DNA from: Streptomyces sp. HUAS ZL42
Lineage (GTDB): Bacteria > Actinomycetota > Actinomycetes > Streptomycetales > Streptomycetaceae
NCBI RefSeq assembly: GCF_040782645.1
Contig: NZ_CP160403.1
Span: 8,157,001-8,221,000 of the forward strand
Direction of reading: 5' to 3'
Length of the DNA stretch: 64,000 nucleotides
Shown here: in pieces, positions 1 to 8,525 of the stretch
How positions within the stretch are numbered: position 1 is the stretch's first letter
How the letters are laid out: every line of letters starts with the position of its first letter
The notes under the pieces: model-generated
Told to the model about the DNA's origin: nothing
The model's database searches: none
Seen by the model: the letters and a program-made list of their open reading frames with translations, nothing else
Position numbers and translations under genes: made by a program

Positions 1-1
1 G

Positions 2-286
2 CGCCTCCGCTACCGAGTGACGGTTGGTGGCCACCTCGTGGACAACCGGCCGGGAAGCCTGCCGCGCAGCGTCGACATCGCCGGACTCGACTTCTACAGC
101 TATCTGACCTACAGCACGGCGTTCCAACTTCTCGGGACAGCGGAACGAGACCGAGTCAAGGAAGCTCTGCCAGTGAAACGGACGGGCGCCGATGCTCCGT
201 CCGCGAACGCCGGAACCACCCAGAGCGGCCGCGGCTATGCCCGCAACGGTACTGGCGTCGACCGAGACGTCTATCAGGCCCTGTGA
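2..286 (+). CDS. C-terminal part of a probable bacterial HORMA-domain protein (CBASS Cap7-like), cut by the window start
   Basis: The reading frame is open from base 2, so the gene begins outside the window; about 94 codons remain. The internal GTG at 17 is probably not the true start. The visible part has a short beta-type segment, the conserved-looking stretch FYSYLTYSTAFQLL, a helix ending in ERDRVKEALPV, and a Gly/Arg-rich tail. From memory this resembles the C-terminal end of bacterial HORMA proteins of CBASS operons, but no full domain is visible. The stronger argument is position: its stop overlaps the start of a Trip13-like ATPase (GTGA), and HORMA-Trip13 pairs are the hallmark of type III CBASS. 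In known systems HORMA binds and activates the CD-NTase. An upstream CD-NTase would be expected just outside the window. Confidence 0.55.
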   Translation, partial: RLRYRVTVGGHLVDNRPGSLPRSVDIAGLDFYSYLTYSTAFQLLGTAERDRVKEALPVKRTGADAPSANAGTTQSGRGYARNGTGVDRDVYQAL

Positions 287-1242
287 CCCCCTCCGACACC
301 AGCACCGAGGACGACCCCGTGAGTAGCCAGGACGACCTGTTTCACCCCGTGATCGAACTGCCCGAACCCACCCGGCAGGCACGCTACGACCGCCTTATCG
401 GCCTGGACGCAATGAAGCGCCAACTACGCAAGGAGGCCGTCCTCCTGGTCGACACCGATCGCCTGCACGCGTGGGCACGCCAACACCACCCGGGGACAGA
501 CCCCGCGGTGCTCCAACTGTTTGCCGACCGCGCACCGCTGTTCGTCTTCGCCGGGGATGTCGGTTCGGGGAAGTCCGCCCTTGCCGAGTCGTTCGGATGC
601 GACCTGGCTGAACAGCTCGAGCTGCCGGTCTACTTGTACCGGCTCAAGCTCGCCACGCGAGGGAGCGGCCTCGTCGGCGAGATGACCGCACTGATCGGCG
701 AGGCCTTCTCGCATGTACACGAGCAGGGTCGCCGGGCACGCGACTCCCGTGGCGTCAACTCTGTTCTTGTCATGGTCGTCGACGAAGCCGATGCCCTCGT
801 CCAGTCCCGCGAGGCACAGCAGATGCACCACGAGGACCGCGCAGGGGTGGATGCCTTCCTCGCCGGGGTGGACAGCCTTGCCGGCGCCCGACTTCCTGTC
901 CTGGTCGTACTGTGCACCAACCGTGTCGGCGCACTCGACCCCGCCCTCATGCGCCGCGCTGCGGCGACCTTCACGTTCGTCCGCCCCGACGACCAGCAGC
1001 GCCGTGCCGCACTCACCCGGGCCCTGCACGGCATCACCGTTCGCCCGGACACCTTCGACAAACTCGTCCAGCTCACCGGTCCGGACGCAGGCCATCCCGG
1101 CTATACCTTCTCCGACCTCACTCAGCGCCTGATCCCGGCGGCGATCCTGCAGGCTTTTCCCGAAGGGCCCCTCCGCGACGAACACCTCCTCACTGTCGCC
1201 AACGAACTCGCCCCCAGCCCCGTCTTCACGGAAACGCCCTGA
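283..1242 (+). CDS. cap6: Trip13/Pch2-like AAA+ ATPase (CBASS Cap6-like)
   Basis: This 319-residue protein is a single AAA+ module. Walker A is GDVGSGKS at residues 91-98, Walker B is VLVMVVDEAD at 161-170, the sensor-1 Asn lies in LCTN near 213, and an Arg pair (RRA) near 224-226 is a possible arginine finger. Family knowledge: bacterial Trip13 proteins remodel HORMA proteins and switch off the CD-NTase in type III CBASS. Sequence in the middle (VYLYRLKLATRGSGLVGEM) resembles the substrate-loop region of Pch2/Trip13. The GTG start at 283 overlaps the stop of the HORMA-like gene; a second GTG at 319 is an alternative. The stop overlaps the next ATG at 1242, so all three genes look translationally coupled. 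The AAA+ assignment is firm; the Trip13 role rests on family and context. Confidence 0.85.
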   Translation: MTPSDTSTEDDPVSSQDDLFHPVIELPEPTRQARYDRLIGLDAMKRQLRKEAVLLVDTDRLHAWARQHHPGTDPAVLQLFADRAPLFVFAGDVGSGKSALAESFGCDLAEQLELPVYLYRLKLATRGSGLVGEMTALIGEAFSHVHEQGRRARDSRGVNSVLVMVVDEADALVQSREAQQMHHEDRAGVDAFLAGVDSLAGARLPVLVVLCTNRVGALDPALMRRAAATFTFVRPDDQQRRAALTRALHGITVRPDTFDKLVQLTGPDAGHPGYTFSDLTQRLIPAAILQAFPEGPLRDEHLLTVANELAPSPVFTETP

Positions 1243-2711
1243 TGACCTCCCTGCCCCCGCCCAGCGCAAGTGGCGCACGGATCGCAGGCGACCTGTATCA
1301 GTGGCAGCTCGCGTGGCAAGGGTGCGTGACCGCCGTCCGCGACGCCGCCATCCACACACCCAATCCGGTCGTCGCGGTCGGCGTAGAAGTCGACGACGCC
1401 GGCAACCTAGACGACGTCGTCCTGCACCGCGTCACCCCTCCGCATTCCTACGCCCAGGTGAAGTACGCCGTCGACAGCAGCAGCCCCGTCAACGAGGAGT
1501 ACTTGCTCAAGCCCAGCGACTCTGGCGGTCCGTCGATCCTGAAGAAGATCGCCCGCACCTGGCGCCAGCTCACCGCCGACGGCACTCCGGTGGACTTGGC
1601 CCTGATCAGTAATCGGGCCCCCGACCCCGGCGACCCGCTGGTCTCACTCCGTGATTCCCGCACCCAGTTGCTGATGCCCAAAGCTGGTCAACAAGGCCCC
1701 AGATCAGCAAAAGGCACTGCCCGACGACGATGGGCTGTGGGTGCCGACTTGACCGAGGCTGCCCTGCGCGACCTGCTTGAGGTGCTCCGCTTCGACCTTG
1801 CCCGTGACCCGACCCATCTGCACGAACACGTTCAGTCGCTCATGCTCGCCACGGGTTTGCGCCCGGATGATGCGGCGATTCATATCGGGGCCGATTGGGT
1901 GGCCCGCCAGGTACGAGATGGTCGGAGGACACTGACCCTGGCCGCCATCACCGAAGCCATCGACTCACTGCAGCTAAGGGCCGGACCCACCCGCGCCGTG
2001 GTCTCCATCGCCACCCTCAAGCCCGACCCCGTGGCAGGAGACGCCGACTACGCTCTCGATTGGGTCGACCGCTTCGACGGTGCGTCCGCCTACGTCAAGC
2101 GCCGCCCCCACGCCCCCGCGACCTGGGGTCAGCTCCAGGCGGATATTGAAGCGGCGCCCCACAGGATCCCGCCGGGAACGGCTGCCGTGGCGGTCACGGG
2201 GAGCCTTCGGCTGGCTCCTGCCTTCCTCACTGGCAGCGCCTTCCGGATGGTGACCGGCGCGGACCTCGCTGTCATGCAACGCGGCGAACGGTGGTCCTCC
2301 GCCGACCCGTACGACGCCGTGCTCACACCCGCACAATCCGAGTACAGGATCGGCCAGGGCTCAGATCTGGCCGTGGCCATCGCCGTGGCTACCGACCTCA
2401 CCGATGACGTACTGGACTTTGTGCGAGACCAGGGCCTCCCGATATCCCAACTCCTAGTGCTCCGGCCGCCGACCGGCGCCAAGGACAACTCCATTCCGAA
2501 CTCCGCGACGGCCAATGCCCTGGCTGTCGGCATCCGGGATACCGTGCGTCGCGCCAGCCGCAACGCCCCGCGCATCCACCTCTTCCAGGCCAGCCCCATG
2601 GGCCTGGCGCTGATGCTCGGCCACCGGTGGAACCGGCTGCGCACAACAGTGGTGTACGAGGATGTGCCAACCGAACGGATCTACGAAGAAGCCTTCACGA
2701 TCGATGCCTGA
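1242..2711 (+). CDS. cap4: CBASS effector: DUF4297-type nuclease fused to a SAVED domain (Cap4-like)
   Basis: The 489-residue protein starts at the ATG overlapping the stop of the Trip13 gene. The N-terminal ~150 residues look like a Cap4/DUF4297 restriction-type nuclease: LYQWQLAW at 18-25, then the acidic pair D51-D52, D57, and Q72-V73-K74 in a strand, fitting a PD-(D/E)XK-like D...QxK site. The C-terminal ~150 residues resemble a SAVED domain: a Rossmann-like core and the segment RIHLFQASPMGLALMLGHRW near 446-465, followed by a short strand and VVYEDV. SAVED domains bind cyclic oligonucleotides made by CD-NTases; Cap4 then degrades DNA. Order HORMA-Trip13-Cap4 supports this. The middle (150-330) I cannot assign. 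The exact second messenger cannot be told from the sequence. Confidence 0.8.
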   Translation: MTSLPPPSASGARIAGDLYQWQLAWQGCVTAVRDAAIHTPNPVVAVGVEVDDAGNLDDVVLHRVTPPHSYAQVKYAVDSSSPVNEEYLLKPSDSGGPSILKKIARTWRQLTADGTPVDLALISNRAPDPGDPLVSLRDSRTQLLMPKAGQQGPRSAKGTARRRWAVGADLTEAALRDLLEVLRFDLARDPTHLHEHVQSLMLATGLRPDDAAIHIGADWVARQVRDGRRTLTLAAITEAIDSLQLRAGPTRAVVSIATLKPDPVAGDADYALDWVDRFDGASAYVKRRPHAPATWGQLQADIEAAPHRIPPGTAAVAVTGSLRLAPAFLTGSAFRMVTGADLAVMQRGERWSSADPYDAVLTPAQSEYRIGQGSDLAVAIAVATDLTDDVLDFVRDQGLPISQLLVLRPPTGAKDNSIPNSATANALAVGIRDTVRRASRNAPRIHLFQASPMGLALMLGHRWNRLRTTVVYEDVPTERIYEEAFTIDA

Positions 2712-2723
2712 CCGCACCCCATC

Positions 2724-2849
2724 GTGGGCGGCGTGCGGGAGCTCGGGCGCTACCTGGTCGACAACCGAATGCGTGATGTGCGAAGCGCGGCCAAACCGGT
2801 TCGTGACCGTTGCATTCCGATCGACGTGCACGAGGGCACGTCCATGTAG
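2724..2849 (+). other. Possible 41-codon ORF or gene remnant downstream of cap4
   Basis: After the cap4 stop (TGA at 2709-2711) the same frame stays open and, from a GTG at 2724, encodes 41 residues with a protein-like composition (for example RELGRYLVDNRMRDVRSAAK) ending at TAG 2847-2849. There is no convincing ribosome binding site. It may be a decayed small gene, a former extension of cap4 or chance. Not recognised. Confidence 0.2.
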
Positions 2850-2921
2850 CGCCTCCACGTTGATCAACGTACCGGCCTAACCCTCACACCGCCGTGAAGA
2901 AGGGCAAGTCCGACCGGGGAG

Positions 2922-2967
2922 CACGCATTGGTCAAGATCGTGAGACAGGATCCGTGACCAATGCGTG
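2922..2967. repeat. 13-bp perfect inverted repeat in the CBASS downstream spacer
   Basis: CACGCATTGGTCA at 2922-2934 is matched exactly by its reverse complement at 2955-2967, leaving a 20-base loop. It lies between the convergent cap4 and glycosyltransferase genes. The same 338-base spacer (2712-3049) also holds a 14-bp perfect palindrome, ACGTTGATCAACGT at 2857-2870, and a 6-bp hairpin CGGAAT/ATTCCG at 2999-3015. The arms could fold as a terminator for both genes, but there is no U-run; a protein-binding or recombination site is also possible. Confidence 0.6.
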
Positions 2968-3049
2968 AGACGGTCGGCAAAAGTGCAGGTCACTATAGCG
3001 GAATAGGTCATTCCGAATAAGCGCCTACACGGGAAGGGAACGGAGAGCG

Positions 3050-4201
3050 TCATGCCATTCGGGTTGCCGGTATGCCGGCCAGCAGGGTCTCCAGCGGGCG
3101 GAGGACGTTGTCCCACGTCAGTCGCTGGGCCTGGGCATACGCTTCGTCACTGAGTGACTGCCACCTCTTCTCCTCACTGAGCGTGTCGATCACCGAGCGG
3201 AAGTTCTGCTCCGTGTATGCGACGGATCCGCGTAGCAGGTCCATATGACGCCGCCATGCGGGCACCAGCACAGGAAGCCCGTGAGCGATGTACTGCACCT
3301 GCTTCGACGAGAAGCCGTCCCGTCGCAGCGGGTCCCGGGTGCAGGTGACCAGCCCGATCTGGTACTGCCGCAGGACGTCGAGCGACGGCGCGTACCCGAG
3401 GTAATTCAGTCCGAGTTCCGGATCCGGTGGCGGTCCCCCATAGACGTCGATGTGCGGATACAACTGTGCGAGACGCGCAAGAAGAGGAGTGTCGTTGAAT
3501 CCTGCGCTCAGGTTGCCGATGTAGACGATTCGTGGTGGATTCCCGAATCGAGCGCGGTGCGTCGAGGGGTTGCAGCCGAAGCCTAGACCCAGCAGATTGC
3601 GGCCACTGATCCCGTACTGCTCAACGGCATAGCGGGCATACGACTCCCAATGGAACGACAAATGGTCCACGTTCTCGAAGAGTTCCCTCTCACGGCGACG
3701 CAGTTTGCCGTGTTGCCGCTCGGTGAGGCTGCCGTCGAAGTACATCTCGTCCGCCCAGGGAGCGGGGCAGTCGTACAAAGTACGGGCGGATCCGGCGTCG
3801 GCCAGCACCTCCGCATTGTGTGGGTACTCGCAGATCACCAGGTCAAAATCATCCAGGGGAAGCGACGACTTCAGGATGGCACGTCGCAGACGCAGGTCCG
3901 CGACCAGCAGGTAATACTGCAGGGCGTGCCGTCCACGGCTCCAATGGCGTATGAGCATTGCGGAAGCGACTTCGGTCGCGTACAGGGCAAGCTTCGTCGG
4001 GCGGGGGCTGGGAAGCCTTTTGCCGAAGAGCCTTCGCGAACCGGAGGCCAGACTCAGTGTGTAGGTGTCAACCAATCGCACGTCATGCCCGCGCTCCTGC
4101 AGGAACCGCTGAATCTCCAGGGGTTTCAAGCGGTTTGCATAGGCGTCCAATTCGCAGAGCACCAAGATGTGCTTGCCGTTCGACCTTGCCGCAGTGCTCA
4201 T
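3050..4201 (-). CDS. GT-B type glycosyltransferase (glycosyltransferase 1/4-like)
   Basis: A 383-residue protein with the outline of a GT-B glycosyltransferase. The N-terminal half (HILVLCELDAYANRLKPLEI) is a Rossmann-like acceptor domain that handles an object described by ERGHDVRLVDTY. The C-terminal half begins near PPRIVYIGNLSAG and holds GLVTCTRD and SSKQVQYIAHGLPVLVP, the usual nucleotide-sugar region. No signal peptide or membrane span is seen. The substrate is unknown; no sugar-biosynthesis genes lie beside it. It sits on the opposite strand to the CBASS genes, and its base composition looks less GC-rich than the chromosomal genes to its right, suggesting acquired DNA. ATG at 4201 is preceded by AGGTGAG in coding-strand sense. 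Confidence 0.65.
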   Translation of the reverse strand: MSTAARSNGKHILVLCELDAYANRLKPLEIQRFLQERGHDVRLVDTYTLSLASGSRRLFGKRLPSPRPTKLALYATEVASAMLIRHWSRGRHALQYYLLVADLRLRRAILKSSLPLDDFDLVICEYPHNAEVLADAGSARTLYDCPAPWADEMYFDGSLTERQHGKLRRRERELFENVDHLSFHWESYARYAVEQYGISGRNLLGLGFGCNPSTHRARFGNPPRIVYIGNLSAGFNDTPLLARLAQLYPHIDVYGGPPPDPELGLNYLGYAPSLDVLRQYQIGLVTCTRDPLRRDGFSSKQVQYIAHGLPVLVPAWRRHMDLLRGSVAYTEQNFRSVIDTLSEEKRWQSLSDEAYAQAQRLTWDNVLRPLETLLAGIPATRMA

Positions 4202-4267
4202 CCGTACTCACCTGCGTCCGCGTGGCGGATAACACCGGGACCGGCGCGGGACGCCGAATCCCTTACG

Positions 4268-4290
4268 CTGTTTACACTGTAAATATACAG
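4268..4290 (-). promoter_or_regulatory. AT-rich palindromic site upstream of the glycosyltransferase gene
   Basis: The only AT-rich stretch between the glycosyltransferase start (4201) and the MMPL stop (4340) contains TTTACA-C-TGTAAA (4271-4283), a perfect 6-bp inverted repeat, next to TATATT read on the minus strand. A perfect TTGACA lies upstream on the minus strand (about 4308-4313), but 22 bases from TATATT, longer than the usual 17-18. It is probably the promoter/operator of the glycosyltransferase gene. Confidence 0.4.
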
Positions 4291-4339
4291 TTCCACCGAG
4301 CTGGCGGCATGTCAAGAAGCGGACGATGTCGGAGTCCGC

Positions 4340-6505
4340 TCATTCCGCGGACTGCCTGATCGCCGCTCCCGGCTCCGCGACGCCGCCCCGGCCGTCCGCG
4401 CCGTCCCGGTGGGACAGGTGGTGCGGCCACCACACCTTCTTGCCCACGTCGAGGAAGAGGGACGTGACCAGCACGGAGCGGACGATGAACGTGTCCAGCA
4501 GGACGCCGAGGGCGACCGCGAAGCCGATCTCCGCGAAGCCCACCATCGGGAGGGTGCCGAGGGCGGCGAACGTGCCCGCCAGGACCAGGCCGGCCGAGGT
4601 GATCACGGCGCCGGTCGCGGCGAGGCCCGTGACCACGCCGGGTCGGGTGCCCTGGTGGATGGCCTCCTCGCGGATACGGGTGGTCAGGAAGATGTTGTAG
4701 TCGATGCCCAGCGCCACCAGGAACACGAAGACGAACAGCGGGAAGGCCACGTCCTCGCCCGCGTAGTCGAAGACGTACCGGAAGGCGAGGGCGCTCAGAC
4801 CCATCGCGGTGGCCAGGGAGAGCACCACGGTCCCGATCAGCAGCAGCGGGGCCACCAGGGCCCGCAGCAGGGCGCAGAGCACGAGCAGGACCACGGCCAG
4901 GACCAGCGGGATGACGAGGTAGTTGTCGTGGGTCTGGGCGTTGTCCATGTCCAGCAGGGCGGCCGTGCCCCCGCCGACCTGGGCGTCGGCGCCGGGTACG
5001 TCGTGCACCGCGTCGCGCACGCTCTTCACGATGTCCTTCGCCGCCCCGCTGTCGGCGGGCGCCCGCATGGTCGCCTCCAGCAGCACCCGTCCGTTGTGCT
5101 CGGGTGCGGCTCCGGGCGGTATCCCGATGCTCGTCGCCACGACACCGGGGTCCGCGGCGACCGTGCGGCCCACACGCTCGGCCTGCGCGCTGTTGGACAC
5201 GATGACGAGCGGATCGCCGTTCCCCGCCGGGAAGTACCGCGCGGACACCTCCTGGCCGACGATCGAGTCCGGTTTGCCGGTGAAGGCGTCCGCGTTGGCG
5301 ATGCCCGCCGCGTTCAACTGCAACAGCCCGAGCGACAGCACGGCGAGCACGCCCGCCGTGGTGGCCCAGGTCAGGCGTGGGCGGCGGGCGAAACGGCGGC
5401 CCATGCGGGCCCAGATGCCGCGCTCGGTCGGATCCGCGGACCCGTAGCGCGGAATGGCCGGCCAGAAGATCCAGCGACCGAAGATCAGCAGCAGCGCGGG
5501 GAACAGGGTGAGCATCGCGACGAGTGCGATCAGCACTCCGATGGCCGCCACGGGGCCCAGGCCACGCGTCGAGTTCATCTCGGCGACCATCAGCACCAGC
5601 ATGCTCAGGACGACCGTCGCGCCAGAGGCCATGACCGCCGGGCCGGCCCGGTTCACGGCCCGCTCCATCGCCTCGTGCCGGCTCTTGTGACGGCGCAGTT
5701 CCTCCCGGTAGCGGGCGACCAGCAGCAGCGCGTAGTCCGTGCCCGCACCGAACACGAGCACCGTGAGGATGCCCGCGCTCTGACCGTTGACGGTCAGGCC
5801 CGCGTGCCGGGCCAGCAGGTAGATCAGTGCCTGCGCGGTGAACAGGGCCGCCACGACCGCGACCAGTGGAACGAACAGCAGTGTCGGACTGCGGTAGGTG
5901 AACAGCAGCATCACGATCACGACGGTCATCGCGGAGAACAGCAGGGTCGAGTCGATGCCCTCGAAGGCGTTCGCGAAGTCGGCGGAGGTACCGCCGGGTC
6001 CCGTGATGTGGACCGCGAGTCCGTCGCCGCCCTTGCCCACCTGGTCGCGGATCGAGTCGACCGCAGGGGCGATCCGCTGCCAGCCCTGCGCGTCCATGGT
6101 GATCGGCACGTAGATCTGGGCGGCCCGCGGGTTGGGCTGCCGGTCGTAGACGGGGCCCCGGGTCTCCGCACCGCGGATGCCGTGCGCGCGCAGCGTCTTG
6201 ACCTGCTGTACGTCCTGGGCGATCTGCTGCTGGTCCTGCGCGGTCAGCCCGCTCGGGCGCGCGTAGACGACCACGCCGGGAATCTGCTCGGGCCTGAAGC
6301 CCTCGGAGATGTCGAGAACCTGGGTGGACTCGGCGGAGCCGGGCAGCCAGGACTGGGCGTCGTTGTCCTGGGCGTCGTTCAGTTTCATCCCGAGCGGGGC
6401 CGCGATCACCAGCACGACCAGCCAGAGAATCACGATCAGCCACTTGGAGCGCCGTCCGCACACGAACCGGATGGTGCTGCGCTTCACGGTGTCGAGATGC
6501 CTCAT
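4340..6505 (-). CDS. MMPL-family RND transporter
   Basis: A 721-residue membrane protein with the duplicated MMPL layout. There is an N-terminal span ([19 protein letters not shown]), a large extracytoplasmic loop, a first helix bundle with [17 protein letters not shown], a second span and loop, and a second bundle with the equivalent [15 protein letters not shown]. The two Asp-Tyr pairs in these helices are the proton-relay motifs of the MMPL/RND superfamily. Such proteins export lipids, polyketides or other hydrophobic products; the substrate here cannot be told. I chose ATG 6505 (MRHLDTVKR) with GGGGG upstream rather than the longer open frame to 6625, whose extra 40 residues are Arg/Ser/Pro-rich and would run into the divergent rpe promoter. 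It is transcribed divergently from rpe. Confidence 0.88.
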   Translation of the reverse strand: MRHLDTVKRSTIRFVCGRRSKWLIVILWLVVLVIAAPLGMKLNDAQDNDAQSWLPGSAESTQVLDISEGFRPEQIPGVVVYARPSGLTAQDQQQIAQDVQQVKTLRAHGIRGAETRGPVYDRQPNPRAAQIYVPITMDAQGWQRIAPAVDSIRDQVGKGGDGLAVHITGPGGTSADFANAFEGIDSTLLFSAMTVVIVMLLFTYRSPTLLFVPLVAVVAALFTAQALIYLLARHAGLTVNGQSAGILTVLVFGAGTDYALLLVARYREELRRHKSRHEAMERAVNRAGPAVMASGATVVLSMLVLMVAEMNSTRGLGPVAAIGVLIALVAMLTLFPALLLIFGRWIFWPAIPRYGSADPTERGIWARMGRRFARRPRLTWATTAGVLAVLSLGLLQLNAAGIANADAFTGKPDSIVGQEVSARYFPAGNGDPLVIVSNSAQAERVGRTVAADPGVVATSIGIPPGAAPEHNGRVLLEATMRAPADSGAAKDIVKSVRDAVHDVPGADAQVGGGTAALLDMDNAQTHDNYLVIPLVLAVVLLVLCALLRALVAPLLLIGTVVLSLATAMGLSALAFRYVFDYAGEDVAFPLFVFVFLVALGIDYNIFLTTRIREEAIHQGTRPGVVTGLAATGAVITSAGLVLAGTFAALGTLPMVGFAEIGFAVALGVLLDTFIVRSVLVTSLFLDVGKKVWWPHHLSHRDGADGRGGVAEPGAAIRQSAE

Positions 6506-6639
6506 GGCGACCCCCGTGGTCGTACGTGGTGCCGATGGGCCGCCCAGCATGGCACGCGCCACCGCCGGACGACATGGGCTGGACGGCCCAGGTCCGGACC
6601 GGCGCGAACAACCGTCCGCGGACATGGCAGGCTTGGGTC

Positions 6640-7326
6640 ATGGCCGCGCAGATCAACCCCAGCATCCTGTCCGCCGACTTCGCCCGCCTCGCGGACGAGG
6701 CGAAGGCGGTCGAGGGAGCCGACTGGCTCCACGTCGACGTGATGGACAACCATTTCGTCCCGAACCTCACGCTCGGTGTGCCGGTCGTAGAGTCCCTGGC
6801 CCGTGCGACGGACACTCCGCTGGACTGCCATCTGATGATCGAGGCCCCCGATCGCTGGGCGCCCCAGTACGTGGAAGCGGGTGCCTCCTCCGTCACCTTC
6901 CATGTCGAGGCGGCCGCCGCGCCGGTGCGACTCGCCCGCGAGATCCGGGCGAAGGGTGCCCGGGCCTCCATGGCGCTCAGGCCCGCGACGCCCATCGAGC
7001 CGTACGAGGACATGCTGCCCGAACTCGACATGCTGCTGATCATGACGGTCGAGCCGGGCTTCGGCGGCCAGGCGTTCCTGGACATCATGCTTCCGAAGAT
7101 CCGGCGCACTCGCGAGTTGATCAGCAAGCACGGTCTCGAACTCTGGCTCCAGGTCGACGGCGGAGTCTCCGCCTCCACCATCGAGCGCTGCGCGGAGGCC
7201 GGCGCGGACGTCTTCGTCGCCGGCTCCGCGGTGTACGGGGCATCCGACCCGGCCGAAGCGGTACGTGCATTGCGCACACAGGCTGAGGAGGCGACGGCCA
7301 GGGCGTCGTGGGCGTGCGACCACTGA
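6640..7326 (+). CDS. rpe: Ribulose-phosphate 3-epimerase
   Basis: A 228-residue TIM-barrel enzyme that interconverts D-ribulose 5-phosphate and D-xylulose 5-phosphate in the pentose phosphate pathway. Diagnostic segments are [10 protein letters not shown] at the N-terminus, [18 protein letters not shown] (metal-binding His/Asp), [18 protein letters not shown] and LQVDGGVS near the phosphate site. Length is normal for the family. ATG 6640 gives the canonical N-terminus ([14 protein letters not shown]), while the frame upstream of it reads through promoter DNA. The 134 bp to the divergent MMPL gene must hold both promoters. Confidence 0.96.
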   Translation: MAAQINPSILSADFARLADEAKAVEGADWLHVDVMDNHFVPNLTLGVPVVESLARATDTPLDCHLMIEAPDRWAPQYVEAGASSVTFHVEAAAAPVRLAREIRAKGARASMALRPATPIEPYEDMLPELDMLLIMTVEPGFGGQAFLDIMLPKIRRTRELISKHGLELWLQVDGGVSASTIERCAEAGADVFVAGSAVYGASDPAEAVRALRTQAEEATARASWACDH

Positions 7327-7428
7327 ACCACAGGAACATGAACGGCTCCCATCAGGGCTGATCAAGAGCGCCGGATCTGCAAGGATGAACGGCGAGTCCA
7401 GAGTGTGAACAGCAGTGAGGAGATCGCC

Positions 7429-8448
7429 GTGTCGGGTATGTCGGCGGGCCGGTCAGCAGTGCGGATGGGACCCGCTGAGCTGGTGCAGGCGGCGGCCATG
7501 GCCCGCCGCTTCTACCTCGAGGGCAAGTCCAAGATCCAGATCGCGGAGGAGTTCGGCGTCAGCCGCTTCAAGGTGGCCCGGGTCCTGGAGACGGCTCTCG
7601 AACGGGATCTCGTACGGATCGAGATCCGCGTCCCGGCCGAGCTGGACGCCGAGCGCTCGGACGCGCTGCGCGCCCGGTACGGCCTGAGGCACGCCGTCGT
7701 GGTCGAGTCCCCGGCCGACGTCGAGGAGTCGCCGGACCCCGAGAACCTCGGCGAAGTCGCCGCCGACCTGCTCGGGGAGCTGGTGAACGAGGGCGATGTG
7801 CTCGGCCTGGCCTGGGGCCGGTCCACCATCCACATGGCGGCCGCCCTGGACCGGCTCCCGCCGTGCACGGTGGTCCAGCTGACGGGTGTGTACGACGCAG
7901 GGACCGCCGAACGCGGCTCGGTGGAGGCCGTGCGGCGCGCCGCACAGGTGTCGGGTGGCGACGCCCACCCCATCTACGCGCCGATGCTGCTGCCGGACGC
8001 GGCCACCGCTGCCGCGCTGCGCAACCAGACGGGGATCGCCCGGGCCTTCGAGTACTTCGACAAGGTCACGGTCGCCTGCGTCTCCATCGGCTCCTGGGAG
8101 CCGGGCATCTCGACGGTGCACGACATGCTCAGCGACGAGGAGCGCGGGCACTACGCCTCGCTCGGCGTCGCGGCCGAGATGTCCGCCCACCTCTTCGACA
8201 CCGAGGGCCGCAGGGTGGGACGGGACCTGGGCGAGCGGTGCATCACGGTCAAGGCCGACCAGCTCCGCCGTATCCCCGAGGTCGTCGCGATCGCGGGTGG
8301 TCAGCGCAAGGCGGCCGCGATCGACGCGGTGCTGCGGTCGGGGCTGGTGACCAGCCTGGTGACGGACACGTCCGCCGCGGACTACCTGATGACCGCGGGG
8401 CCGACGCCGAAGCCCGCGCTCAACAGGGCCGATCCGGACGGGTCCTGA
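7429..8448 (+). CDS. SorC/DeoR-family sugar-responsive transcriptional regulator
   Basis: A 339-residue regulator. Residues ~15-60 form a helix-turn-helix (RRFYLEGKSKIQIAEEFGVS followed by RFKVARVLETA). The rest is the SorC sugar-phosphate-binding domain (VVESPADVEES, then LGLAWGRST, VVQLTGVYDA, IPEVVAIAGGQRKAAAI). Family members bind phosphorylated sugars and control carbohydrate genes. Next to rpe this suggests a pentose or sugar-phosphate signal, but that is inference. An in-frame GTG exists at 7405, but GAGGAG at 7417-7422 sits six bases before GTG 7429, so I prefer 7429. A perfect palindrome terminator follows the gene. Confidence 0.88.
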   Translation: MSGMSAGRSAVRMGPAELVQAAAMARRFYLEGKSKIQIAEEFGVSRFKVARVLETALERDLVRIEIRVPAELDAERSDALRARYGLRHAVVVESPADVEESPDPENLGEVAADLLGELVNEGDVLGLAWGRSTIHMAAALDRLPPCTVVQLTGVYDAGTAERGSVEAVRRAAQVSGGDAHPIYAPMLLPDAATAAALRNQTGIARAFEYFDKVTVACVSIGSWEPGISTVHDMLSDEERGHYASLGVAAEMSAHLFDTEGRRVGRDLGERCITVKADQLRRIPEVVAIAGGQRKAAAIDAVLRSGLVTSLVTDTSAADYLMTAGPTPKPALNRADPDGS

Positions 8449-8464
8449 CGGAGCGCCGGAGAGC

Positions 8465-8494
8465 CGGGAGGGGCGGTCGCGACCGCCCCTCCCG
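8465..8494 (+). terminator. 30-bp perfect palindrome terminator after the SorC gene
   Basis: Bases 8465-8494 are a perfect palindrome centred on GGTCGCGACC with GGGAGGGGC arms. It lies 17 bases past the SorC stop and before the barstar start. Very stable hairpins without a U-run are usual terminators in Streptomyces. Confidence 0.75.
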
Positions 8495-8525
8495 CACAGG
8501 CCACCACTACTCAGGGACGGCTTGG

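Noticed and set aside
4409..6742. A 777-codon plus-strand frame opposite MMPL
   Set aside because: It is antisense to a well-supported transporter and reads as Gln/His/Arg-rich noise.
4272..7352. A 1026-codon open frame on the minus strand
   Set aside because: It overlaps MMPL and rpe in other frames and has the Arg/Gly/Pro-rich content of a GC-rich shadow frame.
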